This document shows, piece by piece, positions 40,579 through 49,648 of a stretch of DNA of 64,000 nt. The translations under genes and the position numbers were made by a program. Numbering within the stretch: position 1 is the stretch's first letter; the number at the start of each line of letters is the position of its first letter. The notes under the pieces were generated by a model that searched no databases, had not been told where the DNA came from, and worked only from the letters and a program-made list of their open reading frames with translations. The DNA comes from Microbacterium sp. 1.5R. GTDB lineage: Bacteria > Actinomycetota > Actinomycetes > Actinomycetales > Microbacteriaceae. The stretch is from assembly GCF_007667425.1 (NCBI RefSeq), contig NZ_VDRC01000001.1, positions 1 through 64,000 on the forward strand, in the 5' to 3' direction.

Positions 40579-41716
40579 ATCCCTGCGCCCGCGTCCACTC
40601 GGTGATCGCATCGCTCCACCCGACCTGGTCGTAGTTCCAGAGCTTGGTGTGCCTGGCCACGGAGAAGGGCGGCATCGTCACCAGATCGGGCCGCGCCTCG
40701 TGCAGCGCGTGCGACGCATCGGCTGGGACGAACCCGTCATCGTCGCTGTGCAGGATCAGGATGGGAACGGCGAGCTCCTCCGCGCGAGCGACCATGTCGA
40801 GTCGGTCGAACGGGATCGCATCCTCCGCTCCGCTGAGGCGGGCGGTCAGCGGCACCGACAGCGCCCCCATCGCGAGATCGGGCAGAGGCGCGCGGATGCC
40901 GAGCTCCCGCGCCTGGTAGCGCAGGACGGTGCGCCAGTCGATGACGGGGGACTCCAGGATGAGCCCCGCTATACGGTCGCGGTTCCCGGAGCTCACCGCC
41001 GTCTGCAGCGCGACGGCTCCACCCATGGACCACCCCATGAGGATGACGCGCTCGGCACCGTGGCGCAGCGCGTAGGACACCGCCGCGTCCACATCGCGCC
41101 ACTCCGCCGCCCCGAGGGCGTACGCCCCACTGCGGCTGCGCGGAGCCTCGCCGTCGTTCCGATACGAGACCACCAGGTTCGGGAAGCCGGCGGCGTGCAG
41201 CACGGGGACGGCTCGGAGGCATTCTGCGCGCGTCACTCCGCGGCCGTGCACCTGGATGACCCAGGTCGACGACGACGCCGGGAACAGCCAGGCCGGACAG
41301 GGGCCGGCCGGCGAGCCGATGAGGACGTTCTCCCACGGGAGGTGCAACTCGCTGGGCGCGGAGTAGTACCAGCCGCTGAATCCCGCCTGTCGATCGAGGC
41401 GGGCACCCGGTTCGATCTTCGTGAGCAGTTTGCGCCGCACGGTCTTCGCATCGGCGCTGAGCACCGCGCCGAGCTTGACGTACCCCGCCGTACCCGAGGT
41501 GAACAGGCCGTAGCGGCCCGGCAGCTCCGTATCGGGGGTGCGCACGAGTTCGATCGTCTGCGCGCCGGTGTCGACGGCGATGATCTCGGTGTCCGACGGA
41601 CGTCTGCCAGGCATCACCACCCGACGCGCCACGCCCAGGACGAGCAGCGCCGCGGCCGCTCCGAGGGCGGCCACCGCGGGGACAAGGAGCGCAACGGCGT
41701 GCCTGAGACTCTTCAT
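40562..41716 (-). CDS. Membrane-anchored alpha/beta hydrolase
   Basis: The 384-residue protein has an N-terminal hydrophobic anchor (residues about 7-32), then an alpha/beta hydrolase: oxyanion HGRG, nucleophile elbow GWSMGG, the Asp in ILHSDDDGF and His in RHTKLW. Substrate unknown; it may act on esters or peptides outside the cytoplasm. The stop lies inside the sufE end. Confidence 0.82.
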   Translation of the reverse strand: MKSLRHAVALLVPAVAALGAAAALLVLGVARRVVMPGRRPSDTEIIAVDTGAQTIELVRTPDTELPGRYGLFTSGTAGYVKLGAVLSADAKTVRRKLLTKIEPGARLDRQAGFSGWYYSAPSELHLPWENVLIGSPAGPCPAWLFPASSSTWVIQVHGRGVTRAECLRAVPVLHAAGFPNLVVSYRNDGEAPRSRSGAYALGAAEWRDVDAAVSYALRHGAERVILMGWSMGGAVALQTAVSSGNRDRIAGLILESPVIDWRTVLRYQARELGIRAPLPDLAMGALSVPLTARLSGAEDAIPFDRLDMVARAEELAVPILILHSDDDGFVPADASHALHEARPDLVTMPPFSVARHTKLWNYDQVGWSDAITEWTRAQGFSASA

Positions 41717-41741
41717 CGCTTCCTGACTCTAGCCTGACACC

Positions 41742-42323
41742 GTGACCGCTCACCCCGATGCCGGGACGATCTTCGACGCCGCCGTAGCCGAACTGCGCGA
41801 GACGTCGTTCCGCGGCGACATCACCGTCCGCGAGATCGCCGCGCCTCAGGGCCTGGCTCCATTCGCCATCGCGCTCGCCGCAGACGTGCGCCCGGGCGAC
41901 GATGGCGACTCGATCTACGGCACCGGTCGGTTCGTGCTGCTGCACGACCCGGAGGCCCCGAGTGCGTGGGGAGGCAGCTGGCGGATCGTGATCTTCGCCC
42001 AAGCTCCGCTCGAGACCGAGATCGGCACCGATCCCCTCCTCGCGGACGTGACGTGGTCGTGGCTGGTCGATGCTCTCGACTCCCGGGGCGCGGTCTCGCA
42101 TTCCGCGTCCGGCACATCGACCAAGACGCTCTCGAAGGGGTTCGGCGGCCTGGCCGCGGAGGGTGACGGCGCACAGATAGAATTGAGGGCGTCCTGGACC
42201 CCCGACGGCCCGTTCCGACCGCACGTCGAAGCATGGGCCGAACTGGTCGGGATGCTGGCGGGCCTTCCGCCGGGCTCAGAGGGCATCGCCGTGATCGGCG
42301 CTCGAAAGGCAGCACGTGACTGA
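41742..42323 (+). CDS. DUF3000 protein
   Basis: The 193-residue protein matches the actinobacterial DUF3000 family in its pattern (FGGSWRIVIFAQAPLETEIG-like block). TAGCCT lies exactly 6 bases before GTG 41742, so it is probably leaderless. Its end overlaps the RNase D-type gene by 8 bases, a conserved pairing. Function unknown. Confidence 0.8.
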   Translation: MTAHPDAGTIFDAAVAELRETSFRGDITVREIAAPQGLAPFAIALAADVRPGDDGDSIYGTGRFVLLHDPEAPSAWGGSWRIVIFAQAPLETEIGTDPLLADVTWSWLVDALDSRGAVSHSASGTSTKTLSKGFGGLAAEGDGAQIELRASWTPDGPFRPHVEAWAELVGMLAGLPPGSEGIAVIGARKAARD

Positions 42324-43509
42324 ATACCCCGTGATCTCCGATGTCTCGAAGTTCCAGGCGGCATGCGCCGCGCTCGCGGCGGGCGAAGGTCCCGTCGCCG
42401 TCGACGTCGAGCGAGCGTCCGGCTTCCGCTACTCGCAGCGCGCATACCTCGTGCAGGTCTTCCGTCGAGGCGCCGGAGTCTTCCTCTTCGATCCCCCGGC
42501 GCTCGGCGACTTCGCGCCGCTGCAGTCGGCGATCGGCGATGTCGAGTGGGTTTTCCACGCGGCGAGTCAGGACCTGCCCTCTCTGCGCGAGCTCCGGCTC
42601 GAGCCGCCGTCGATCTTCGACACCGAGTTGGCTGCTCGCCTGCTCGGGCACGAGCGCGTCGGCCTCGGAGCCGTGGTGGAGAGCACGCTGGGGATCACGC
42701 TCAAGAAGGAGCATTCCGCCGCCGACTGGTCGACGCGCCCATTGCCTGCCTCGTGGCTCGAATACGCCGCCCTCGACGTGCTGCACCTCATCGATGTCCG
42801 CGAGGAGCTGCAGCGGCAGCTCGACGAGCAGGACAAGTCGACTTTCGCCGATGAGGAGTTCGCGGCCACCCTCTCACGCCGTCCCAAGCCGCCGCGCGAG
42901 GACCCGTGGCGGCGCCTGAGCGGTCTGCACCAGGTGCGCGGAGCACGCAACCTCGCTGTCGCGAAGTCGCTGTGGCAGGCCCGCGAGGCATACGCGCAGG
43001 AGCAGGACGTGTCGCCTGGACGCCTCGTGCCCGATCGCTCTCTGATCGCCGCGGTGCTCGCGAATCCTCAGAGCAAGCAGGCGCTCGCCGGCATCAAGGA
43101 ATTCCAGGGCCGGGCCAGCCGGACGCAGCTGGATCGCTGGTGGCAGGCCATGGTCGACGGACGGACGACGGAGGAGCTGCCGCGGGAGCGGGTGCCGAGC
43201 GATGCCCTTCCTCCGCCCCGGGCCTGGGCAGATCGTAATCCCGAGGCGGATGCCCGCCTGAAGGCGGCTCGCCCCGTGGTCGAGGCGGTTGCCGAGGAGC
43301 TCGCGATGCCGACCGAGAACCTGCTCACGCCGGACTATCTGCGCCGCATCTCTTGGGATGTGCCGGGGACGACACCGGATGCCGTCGCTGCGGCTCTGGA
43401 GACCCTCGGGGCACGCCCGTGGCAGATTGCACAGACCGCACAGAAGATCGCCGCCGCCTTTGTAGATGCTGGGCAATCGCCCGACGAGGCGTCCGCGCCC
43501 GCTTCGTAG
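42316..43509 (+). CDS. RNase D-like 3'-5' exonuclease with HRDC domain
   Basis: The 397-residue protein begins with a DEDD-type exonuclease (VAVDVERASG with D and E; FHAASQDLPSL; later YAALDVLHLI), followed by an HRDC-type helical domain in the C-terminal half. It probably trims tRNA or other RNAs. GTG 42316 overlaps the DUF3000 gene. Confidence 0.87.
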   Translation: MTEYPVISDVSKFQAACAALAAGEGPVAVDVERASGFRYSQRAYLVQVFRRGAGVFLFDPPALGDFAPLQSAIGDVEWVFHAASQDLPSLRELRLEPPSIFDTELAARLLGHERVGLGAVVESTLGITLKKEHSAADWSTRPLPASWLEYAALDVLHLIDVREELQRQLDEQDKSTFADEEFAATLSRRPKPPREDPWRRLSGLHQVRGARNLAVAKSLWQAREAYAQEQDVSPGRLVPDRSLIAAVLANPQSKQALAGIKEFQGRASRTQLDRWWQAMVDGRTTEELPRERVPSDALPPPRAWADRNPEADARLKAARPVVEAVAEELAMPTENLLTPDYLRRISWDVPGTTPDAVAAALETLGARPWQIAQTAQKIAAAFVDAGQSPDEASAPAS

Positions 43510-43582
43510 GTTCGACCCAACCGATTCCTCCCGGTTTCCGGCCGTTCATAGACTGAGGCCACCGCACAAACTTGGAGGCAGA

Positions 43583-44788
43583 GTGGCCGAGATCTCGGAC
43601 GTCTTCTTCGTCGATGGAGTGCGCACCCCCTTCGGGCGCGCCGGCGAAAAGGGCATGTACTGGAACACCCGCGCAGATGACCTCGCCGTGAAGGCGACGA
43701 TCGGCTTGATGGAGCGCAACGCCGCCGTCCCCGCCGACCGGATCGACGATGTCGCGATCGCGGCGACGAGTCAGACCGGCGATCAGGGCCTCACCCTGGG
43801 CCGTTCGGTCGCGATCCTCGCCGGCCTCCCCCAGACGGTGCCCGGTCTTGCCGTCGAGCGCATGTGCGCCGGCGCCATGACGAGCGTCACGACGATGGGC
43901 GCCTCCATCGGCGTCGGCATGTACGACCTCGCTCTCGCCGGCGGCGTGGAGCACATGGGACATCACCCCATCGGCGGCAATGCCGACCCGAACCCGCGCT
44001 TCGTGGCGGAGAAGATGGTCGACCCCGGCGCGCTCAACATGGGCGTCACCGCGGAGCGCATCTTCGACCGCTTCCCCCACCTGACCAAGGAGCGCTCCGA
44101 CCGCTTCGGCATGCTCAGCCAGCACAAGGTGCAGGCTGCCTACGACGCCGGAAAGATCCAGCCGGACCTCGTGCCCGTCGCGATCAAGGATGCCGACGGG
44201 GCCTGGGGCCTCGCGACGGAGGACGAGGGCCGTCGCCCGCAGACCACCATGGAAGACCTCGCGAGCCTGAAGACGCCGTTCCGTCCGCACGGCCGCGTCA
44301 CCGCAGGCACCTCGTCTCCGCTCACGGACGGCGCCACGATGTCGCTGCTCGCCGGAGGCGGCGCCGTCAAGGAGCTCGGTCTCGCACCGAAGATGCGCAT
44401 GGTGTCGTTCGCCTTCGCGGGTGTGCAGCCTGAGATCATGGGCATCGGTCCGATCCCGTCGACCGAGAAGGCCCTGAAGAAGGCCGGTCTCACCATCGCT
44501 GATATCGGTCTCTTCGAACTCAACGAGGCGTTCGCCATCCAGGTCATCTCGCTGCTCGACCACTTCGACATCGCCGACGACGACCCTCGGGTGAATCAGT
44601 GGGGCGGCGCGATCGCGGTCGGACACCCGCTCGCGGCCTCCGGGGTCCGCCTGATGATTCAGCTCGCGGCGCAGTTCGCGGAGCGCCCGGACGTACGGTA
44701 CGGCCTGACCGCCATGTGCGTCGGCCTCGGCCAGGGCGGCTCGGTCATCTGGGAGAACCCGCACTACGACGGCAAGAAGAGGAAGTAA
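43583..44788 (+). CDS. fadA: Acetyl-CoA acyltransferase (thiolase)
   Basis: The 401-residue thiolase has the acylated Cys in VERMCAGAMTSV, GHPLAASG and the final MCVGLGQGGS. It performs the last step of beta-oxidation. GTG 43583 has TTGGAGG upstream. It is followed after 6 bases by the fadB gene, forming a fatty-acid oxidation pair. Confidence 0.93.
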   Translation: MAEISDVFFVDGVRTPFGRAGEKGMYWNTRADDLAVKATIGLMERNAAVPADRIDDVAIAATSQTGDQGLTLGRSVAILAGLPQTVPGLAVERMCAGAMTSVTTMGASIGVGMYDLALAGGVEHMGHHPIGGNADPNPRFVAEKMVDPGALNMGVTAERIFDRFPHLTKERSDRFGMLSQHKVQAAYDAGKIQPDLVPVAIKDADGAWGLATEDEGRRPQTTMEDLASLKTPFRPHGRVTAGTSSPLTDGATMSLLAGGGAVKELGLAPKMRMVSFAFAGVQPEIMGIGPIPSTEKALKKAGLTIADIGLFELNEAFAIQVISLLDHFDIADDDPRVNQWGGAIAVGHPLAASGVRLMIQLAAQFAERPDVRYGLTAMCVGLGQGGSVIWENPHYDGKKRK

Positions 44789-44794
44789 TCCGCG

Positions 44795-46954
44795 ATGGCC
44801 ACTACGGTTTCCGACCAGTATGCGAAGATCGACTTCTCCCCCATCCAGGCCCTCACCGAGGGCGAGGTGATCACGCAGTCGCCCGTGCGCGACATCCGCC
44901 TCCCCTCCGGCAAGGTGCTGGCGCTCATCACGCTCGACAACGGCCGCGACCACACGCGGCCGAACACCCTCGGCCCGGCGACGCTGACGCAACTCGGCGA
45001 GACTCTCGACGGTCTTGCGGCTCGCGCTGCAGCCGGGGAGATTCAGGCGGTGGGCATCACGGGCAAGCAGTACATCCTCGCCGCCGGTGCCGACCTCTCG
45101 GACATCAGCAAGGTCGGCTCTCGCGACAACGCGCGGATGATCGCCCAGCTCGGTCACAAGGTCCTGGGCAAGTTCGGTGAGCTCGGCGTGCCCTCGTTCG
45201 CTTTCGTGAACGGCCTCGCTCTCGGCGGCGGGCTCGAGATCGCACTGAACTCGACGTATCGCACGGTCGACGCGTCGGCCGCGGCCATCGCGCTGCCCGA
45301 GGTGTTCCTCGGCATCATCCCCGGCTGGGGCGGTGCCTACCTGCTGCCGAACCTCATCGGCATCGAGAACGCGCTCGAGGTCGTCATCTCGAACCCGCTC
45401 AAGCAGAACCGCATGCTCAAGCCGCAGCAGGCGTTCGACCTCGGGATCATGGACGCGATCTTCCCGGCGGCGAACTACCTCGAGAACTCGCTCCTCTGGG
45501 CCGACGCCGTCCTCGGCGGCAAGAAGGTCGAGCGCAAGAACGAGCCGGGCAAGATCGAGCGTCTCACCAAGTGGCCCATCGCGATCAAGATGGCCCGCGG
45601 CATGCTCGAGTCGAAGATCGGCACCGTTCCGAAGTCGCCGTACGCCGCACTCGACCTCCTCGACAAGGCGAAGAGCGGCACGAAGGCAGAGGGTTTCGCC
45701 CGCGAGGACGAAGCCCTCGCCGAGCTCGTCACCGGCGACCAGTTCGCCGCATCCATGTACGCGTTCGACCTGGTCCAGAAGCGCGCGAAGCGTCCCGTCG
45801 GCGCGCCGGACAAGGCGCTCGCGAAGAAGGTCGCGAAGGTCGGCATCATCGGCGCCGGCCTGATGGCCAGCCAGTTCGCCCTGCTCTTCGTGCGCAAGCT
45901 GCAGGTGCCCGTCCTCATCACCGACCTCGACCAGGCACGCGTCGACAAGGGCGTCGCCTACATCCATGAGGAGATCGGCAAGCTCGAGGCGAAGGGGCGT
46001 CTCGACGGCGACACGGCCAACAAGCTGCGTGCGCTCGTCACGGGCACCACCGACAAGAGCCTGTACGCCGACTGCGACTTCGTGATCGAGGCCGTGTTCG
46101 AGGAGGTCGGGGTCAAGCAGCAGGTGTTCGGCGAGATCGAGAAGATCATCGCCGAGGACGCGATCCTCGCCACCAACACCTCGTCGCTGTCGGTGGAGGA
46201 GATCGGCGCGAAGCTCGCCCACCCCGAGCGATTGGTCGGCTTCCACTTCTTCAACCCCGTCGCTGTCATGCCACTGGTCGAGATCGTGAAGACGCCGACG
46301 ACGGCGGAGGCGGCCCTCTCGACGGCCTTCGTCGTGGCAAGGAATCTGGGCAAGAACGCGGTCCTGACCGCCGACGCCCCGGGGTTCGTCGTCAACCGGA
46401 TCCTGGCGAAGGTCATGGGCGAGGCCGCACGCGCGGTCTACGAGGGCACTCCGGTCACCGACGTCGAGAAGGCGTTCGCGCCGCTCGGGCTCCCCATGGG
46501 ACCGTTCCAGCTCATCGACCTCGTCGGCTGGAAGGTCGCCGCGCACGTGCAGGACACCATGGCGCACGCGTTCCCCGATCGCTTCTACGCGAACGAGAAC
46601 TTCCACGCTCTCGCCGAGCTGGACGCGGTGGTGGAGAAGGACAAGGGCGGTCGCGTCACGGGGTGGACCAAGCAGGCGGAGAAGATCCTCAAGCCTGCCG
46701 TGGGAAAGACGCCCGCGTCCGCGGCCGAGATCCTGCAGCGAGTGCAGGACGGACTCGCCGATGAGATCAAGCGCATGCTGGACGAGGGCGTCGTGCCCGA
46801 GGTCGAGGACATCGACCTGTGCCTCATCCTCGGCGCCGGGTGGCCGTTCATCGACGGAGGCGCCTCGCCGTACCTCGACCGCGAGGGTGCATCGGAGCGC
46901 GCCTTCGGCGGATCGTTCCACACGCCGCAGATCCGCGGCATCGAGAACCGCTGA
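44795..46954 (+). CDS. fadB: Multifunctional enoyl-CoA hydratase/3-hydroxyacyl-CoA dehydrogenase
   Basis: The 719-residue protein has an N-terminal crotonase domain (GGGLEIALNSTYR; ALPEVFLGIIPGWGG) and a C-terminal 3-hydroxyacyl-CoA dehydrogenase domain with the NAD loop KVGIIGAGLMAS, VGFHFFNPV and PGFVVNRI. It catalyses hydration and NAD-linked oxidation in the cycle. The gene is in the same operon as fadA and followed by a terminator. Confidence 0.94.
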   Translation: MATTVSDQYAKIDFSPIQALTEGEVITQSPVRDIRLPSGKVLALITLDNGRDHTRPNTLGPATLTQLGETLDGLAARAAAGEIQAVGITGKQYILAAGADLSDISKVGSRDNARMIAQLGHKVLGKFGELGVPSFAFVNGLALGGGLEIALNSTYRTVDASAAAIALPEVFLGIIPGWGGAYLLPNLIGIENALEVVISNPLKQNRMLKPQQAFDLGIMDAIFPAANYLENSLLWADAVLGGKKVERKNEPGKIERLTKWPIAIKMARGMLESKIGTVPKSPYAALDLLDKAKSGTKAEGFAREDEALAELVTGDQFAASMYAFDLVQKRAKRPVGAPDKALAKKVAKVGIIGAGLMASQFALLFVRKLQVPVLITDLDQARVDKGVAYIHEEIGKLEAKGRLDGDTANKLRALVTGTTDKSLYADCDFVIEAVFEEVGVKQQVFGEIEKIIAEDAILATNTSSLSVEEIGAKLAHPERLVGFHFFNPVAVMPLVEIVKTPTTAEAALSTAFVVARNLGKNAVLTADAPGFVVNRILAKVMGEAARAVYEGTPVTDVEKAFAPLGLPMGPFQLIDLVGWKVAAHVQDTMAHAFPDRFYANENFHALAELDAVVEKDKGGRVTGWTKQAEKILKPAVGKTPASAAEILQRVQDGLADEIKRMLDEGVVPEVEDIDLCLILGAGWPFIDGGASPYLDREGASERAFGGSFHTPQIRGIENR

Positions 46955-46967
46955 GAGACGCAGCGAG

Positions 46968-47002
46968 ACGCCCCATCCGACGCACGACGTCGGGTGGGGC
47001 GT
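46968..47002 (+). terminator. Terminator of the fadA-fadB operon
   Basis: ACGCCCCATCCGACG and CGTCGGGTGGGGCGT (one G-T pair) form a 15-bp stem with a 5-base loop, followed by TTTCGTC. Confidence 0.75.
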
Positions 47003-47006
47003 TTCG

Positions 47007-47066
47007 TCTCGGTCGCTGAGCGAGCGCAGTCCCCCGGTCGCTGAACGAGCGCAGCGAGACGAAACG
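47007..47066. repeat. Two-copy REP-like intergenic repeat
   Basis: GGTCGCTGAGCGAGCGCAG (47013-47031) and GGTCGCTGAACGAGCGCAG (47038-47056) form a near-perfect tandem pair, followed by CGAGACGAAACG. Similar GTCTCGCTGCGCTCGCTCA words recur between genes in related genomes as I recall, suggesting a dispersed REP-type element. This was not tested. Confidence 0.4.
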
Positions 47067-47070
47067 CGTC

Positions 47071-48729
47071 TCACCGTTCGGAACGCTGCGCCGGCCGTGC
47101 ATCCGACTCGCCGTTCCGCGGCCAGTACGACAGCGCACGCTCGGCGAGCGCCGTGATCGTGAGCGAGGGGTTCACGCCGGGATTCGCGGGCACAGCTGCT
47201 CCGTCCACGACGTGCAGATCCGGATGGCCCCACACGCGGTGGTACCGGTCCACGACGCCGTCCGCGGGCGAGCCGGAGATCACCGCGCCACCGAGGAAGT
47301 GCGCGGTGAGCGGGATGCCGAACACCTCGGGCCACGAGCCGCGCGCTTCGGTGGAGACTCCGCCGTCGCGCTGCATCCGTCGTGCGATCGCCTCCGCCGC
47401 GCGGTGCGCCTGCGGCAGGTGGCTGGGATTGGGCTCGCCGTGGCCCTGGGCGCTCGTGAGAACCGACCGGCCGAGACACCGACGCAGCGACAGGGTGAGC
47501 GAGTTGTCGGCCGTCTGCATGACGAGCGCGATGATGCCGCGCTCGCTCCAGCGTCGGAGCGAGCCGAGCCGCAGCTGCCGGACGGGCGCACGAACCGCGC
47601 GGGCGAGGAGCGTGCCGACCCGCCGCACGAGGGTCACGTCGCCGGGGATCATGATCGACGCGAGCGCGCCCATGAGGTTCGACCCGGGTCCGTAGCGGAC
47701 GTTCTCGACGTGCGTGCGCTCGTCGACATGGAACGAGGTCGTGATGGCAACGCCACGGGCGAGCTCCAGGCTTTCGGGCACGCGGGTCGCGACGGCTCCG
47801 TCGAGCGCCTCCGAGTTCGTGCGGGTCAGCCGTCCGACCGCATCCGAGACGTGCGGCAGCGCGCCGCCCTGCTTCATGCGGTGCAGGAGCTGCTGGGTCC
47901 CCCACGTCCCCGCCGCGAGGACGACCTGACGCGCGCGCACGGTGCGTCGTCCGCGACGGATCCAGGCGCCGCTGCGCTGCGTCGTGACGGTGAAGCCGCC
48001 CCCGTCGAGCGCGCGCACCTCCACGACCGTGCGGAGCGGCTCGATCACGGCACCGCGCCGCTCGGCCAGCGCGAGGTAGTTCTTCATGAGCGTGTTCTTG
48101 GCTCCCACGCGGCATCCGACCATGCAGTTGCCGCACAGCGTGCAGCCTGTGCGCTCGGGCCCCTCGCCCCCGAAGAACGGGTCGGCGATGCGCTCCCCCG
48201 GCTTCCCGAACCAGACGCCGACCGGCGCCCTGCGGAACGTGTCGGCCACCCCGAGGTCCTCTGCGGCGCCCGCCATGATCCGCTCCACCGGGCCCGTGTG
48301 CGGATACTGCTCGACGACGCCGAGCATCCGCTTCGCTGTGGCGTAGTGCGGCGCCAGCTCCGTCTCCCACTCGGCGAGATCCCGCCACTGCCGATCCGTG
48401 AAGAACGGCGTTCCGGGCTGGTACAGCGTGTTGGCGTAGTTGAGCGATCCCCCGCCCACGCCTGCGCCGGCGAGGATCATGACGTGCGGCAGACGGTGGA
48501 TGCGCTGCACCCCGAAGCATCCAAGCATCGGCGCCCACAGGTATCGGCGCACATCCCAGCTGGTCTTCGCGAAGTCCTCGTCCGCGAAGCGCCGTCCGGC
48601 CTCGTACACACGGACGCGGTAGCCCTTCTCGACCAGTCGCAGCGCGGCGACGGAGCCGCCGAACCCCGAGCCGACGATCACGACGTCCTCGTCGAAGCCC
48701 CTGTCGTCCGCCCCGGCCCGATCAGTCAT
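47071..48729 (-). CDS. Cholesterol-oxidase-like GMC-family FAD oxidoreductase
   Basis: The 552-residue flavoprotein has the FAD motif VVIVGSGFGGSVAAL and the ferredoxin-like cysteine set CTLCGNCMVGC that marks the ChoD-type branch. The C-terminus has the GMC pattern VVDGAAVPANPGVNPSLTI. These enzymes oxidise sterol or hydrophobic alcohols. ATG 48729 gives the usual start. It is the last gene of the lipid-related minus-strand operon and overlaps the kinase gene by 8 bases. Confidence 0.85.
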   Translation of the reverse strand: MTDRAGADDRGFDEDVVIVGSGFGGSVAALRLVEKGYRVRVYEAGRRFADEDFAKTSWDVRRYLWAPMLGCFGVQRIHRLPHVMILAGAGVGGGSLNYANTLYQPGTPFFTDRQWRDLAEWETELAPHYATAKRMLGVVEQYPHTGPVERIMAGAAEDLGVADTFRRAPVGVWFGKPGERIADPFFGGEGPERTGCTLCGNCMVGCRVGAKNTLMKNYLALAERRGAVIEPLRTVVEVRALDGGGFTVTTQRSGAWIRRGRRTVRARQVVLAAGTWGTQQLLHRMKQGGALPHVSDAVGRLTRTNSEALDGAVATRVPESLELARGVAITTSFHVDERTHVENVRYGPGSNLMGALASIMIPGDVTLVRRVGTLLARAVRAPVRQLRLGSLRRWSERGIIALVMQTADNSLTLSLRRCLGRSVLTSAQGHGEPNPSHLPQAHRAAEAIARRMQRDGGVSTEARGSWPEVFGIPLTAHFLGGAVISGSPADGVVDRYHRVWGHPDLHVVDGAAVPANPGVNPSLTITALAERALSYWPRNGESDARPAQRSER

Positions 48730-49648
48730 CGGCGCGCTCCTTCGACGCGGGAGAATCCGGAGGCGTGAAGATCGTGAGGGCGCGCGGACGCAGCGTGATC
48801 GTGCACTCGTGCTCGCCCACACGCTCGCCGTCGGCGTAGACGACGAGGCCCGGCGCTCTGACGGACACGGAGCGCGCGCGGCGGTGACTGACCTCGGGTC
48901 GAGCGAGGTGCGTGCCCCGCAGCAGCAGCGGGAAGAGCCGCAGCAGCCGAAGGCGTCCGAGCGGCTCGACCTCGACGAGATCCAGCATGCCGTCCGTCGC
49001 GTCCGCGCCGACGCACACCGGCATCCCTCCCCCGTAGCTCGCGGTGTTGCCGACTGCGATGAGCGTGCCGGGTCGCCGTTCGTCCGCGCCCCCGTCGACG
49101 GCGACGACGAAACGCAGCGGTCGCAGCCGCACGAGCTCGATCACGAGCGCGAGGTAGTACCGCAGTGCGCCGTGCGGCCAGCGGAGGATGTTGGTGCGCT
49201 CGCTGACCCTCGCGTCGAAACCCAATGCGGCGATCGTGAGGAACGGGGCGGTGCCGTTCCCGGAGCGCACCTCGCCGACGTCGATCGTGCGCGGAGTCCC
49301 GTCGAACACCAGATCGACGGCCGCGGACGGGTCGTGCCGTGGGAGGTGGAGCGCCCTCGCGAGGTCATTCCCGGTCCCCGCTGGCACCAGCGCCACCGGC
49401 AGCGCCGCGGCGACCAGATCGTCGATGATGCCGGAGAGCGTGCCGTCGCCGCCGACCACGACGATCGCGGCCGGTCTCGCAGCGATCGCCCGCGCGACGA
49501 GCTCTTTCGTCTCGACCGCAGTGGCGCCCGAGTACACGCGCACCTCGGCCCCGCGCTCCGTAAGGCGATCGAGGGCGGCATCGGCGGCGGCCCGCCCTCG
49601 CCCCTTGCCCGCGAAGGGATTCGTCAGCACGGCGATGTGGGCATCCAT
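48722..49648 (-). CDS. Diacylglycerol-kinase-type lipid kinase
   Basis: The 308-residue protein has the diacylglycerol-kinase catalytic pattern: TNPFAGKGRGR near the N-terminus, VVVGGDGTLSGIIDDL and VPAGTGNDLARAL. It transfers phosphate to diacylglycerol or a similar lipid alcohol. ATG 49648 overlaps the upstream stop by one base. In Mycobacterium tuberculosis a flavoprotein-kinase pair (Rv2251/Rv2252) shows the same adjacency as I recall. Confidence 0.88.
   Translation of the reverse strand: MDAHIAVLTNPFAGKGRGRAAADAALDRLTERGAEVRVYSGATAVETKELVARAIAARPAAIVVVGGDGTLSGIIDDLVAAALPVALVPAGTGNDLARALHLPRHDPSAAVDLVFDGTPRTIDVGEVRSGNGTAPFLTIAALGFDARVSERTNILRWPHGALRYYLALVIELVRLRPLRFVVAVDGGADERRPGTLIAVGNTASYGGGMPVCVGADATDGMLDLVEVEPLGRLRLLRLFPLLLRGTHLARPEVSHRRARSVSVRAPGLVVYADGERVGEHECTITLRPRALTIFTPPDSPASKERADD

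Noticed and set aside
43325..48538. 1,737-codon minus-strand frame
   Set aside because: It covers fadA, fadB and part of the GMC gene in the wrong frame; those genes have full family motifs. It is a codon-bias artefact, like 55148-59671 plus over acnA.
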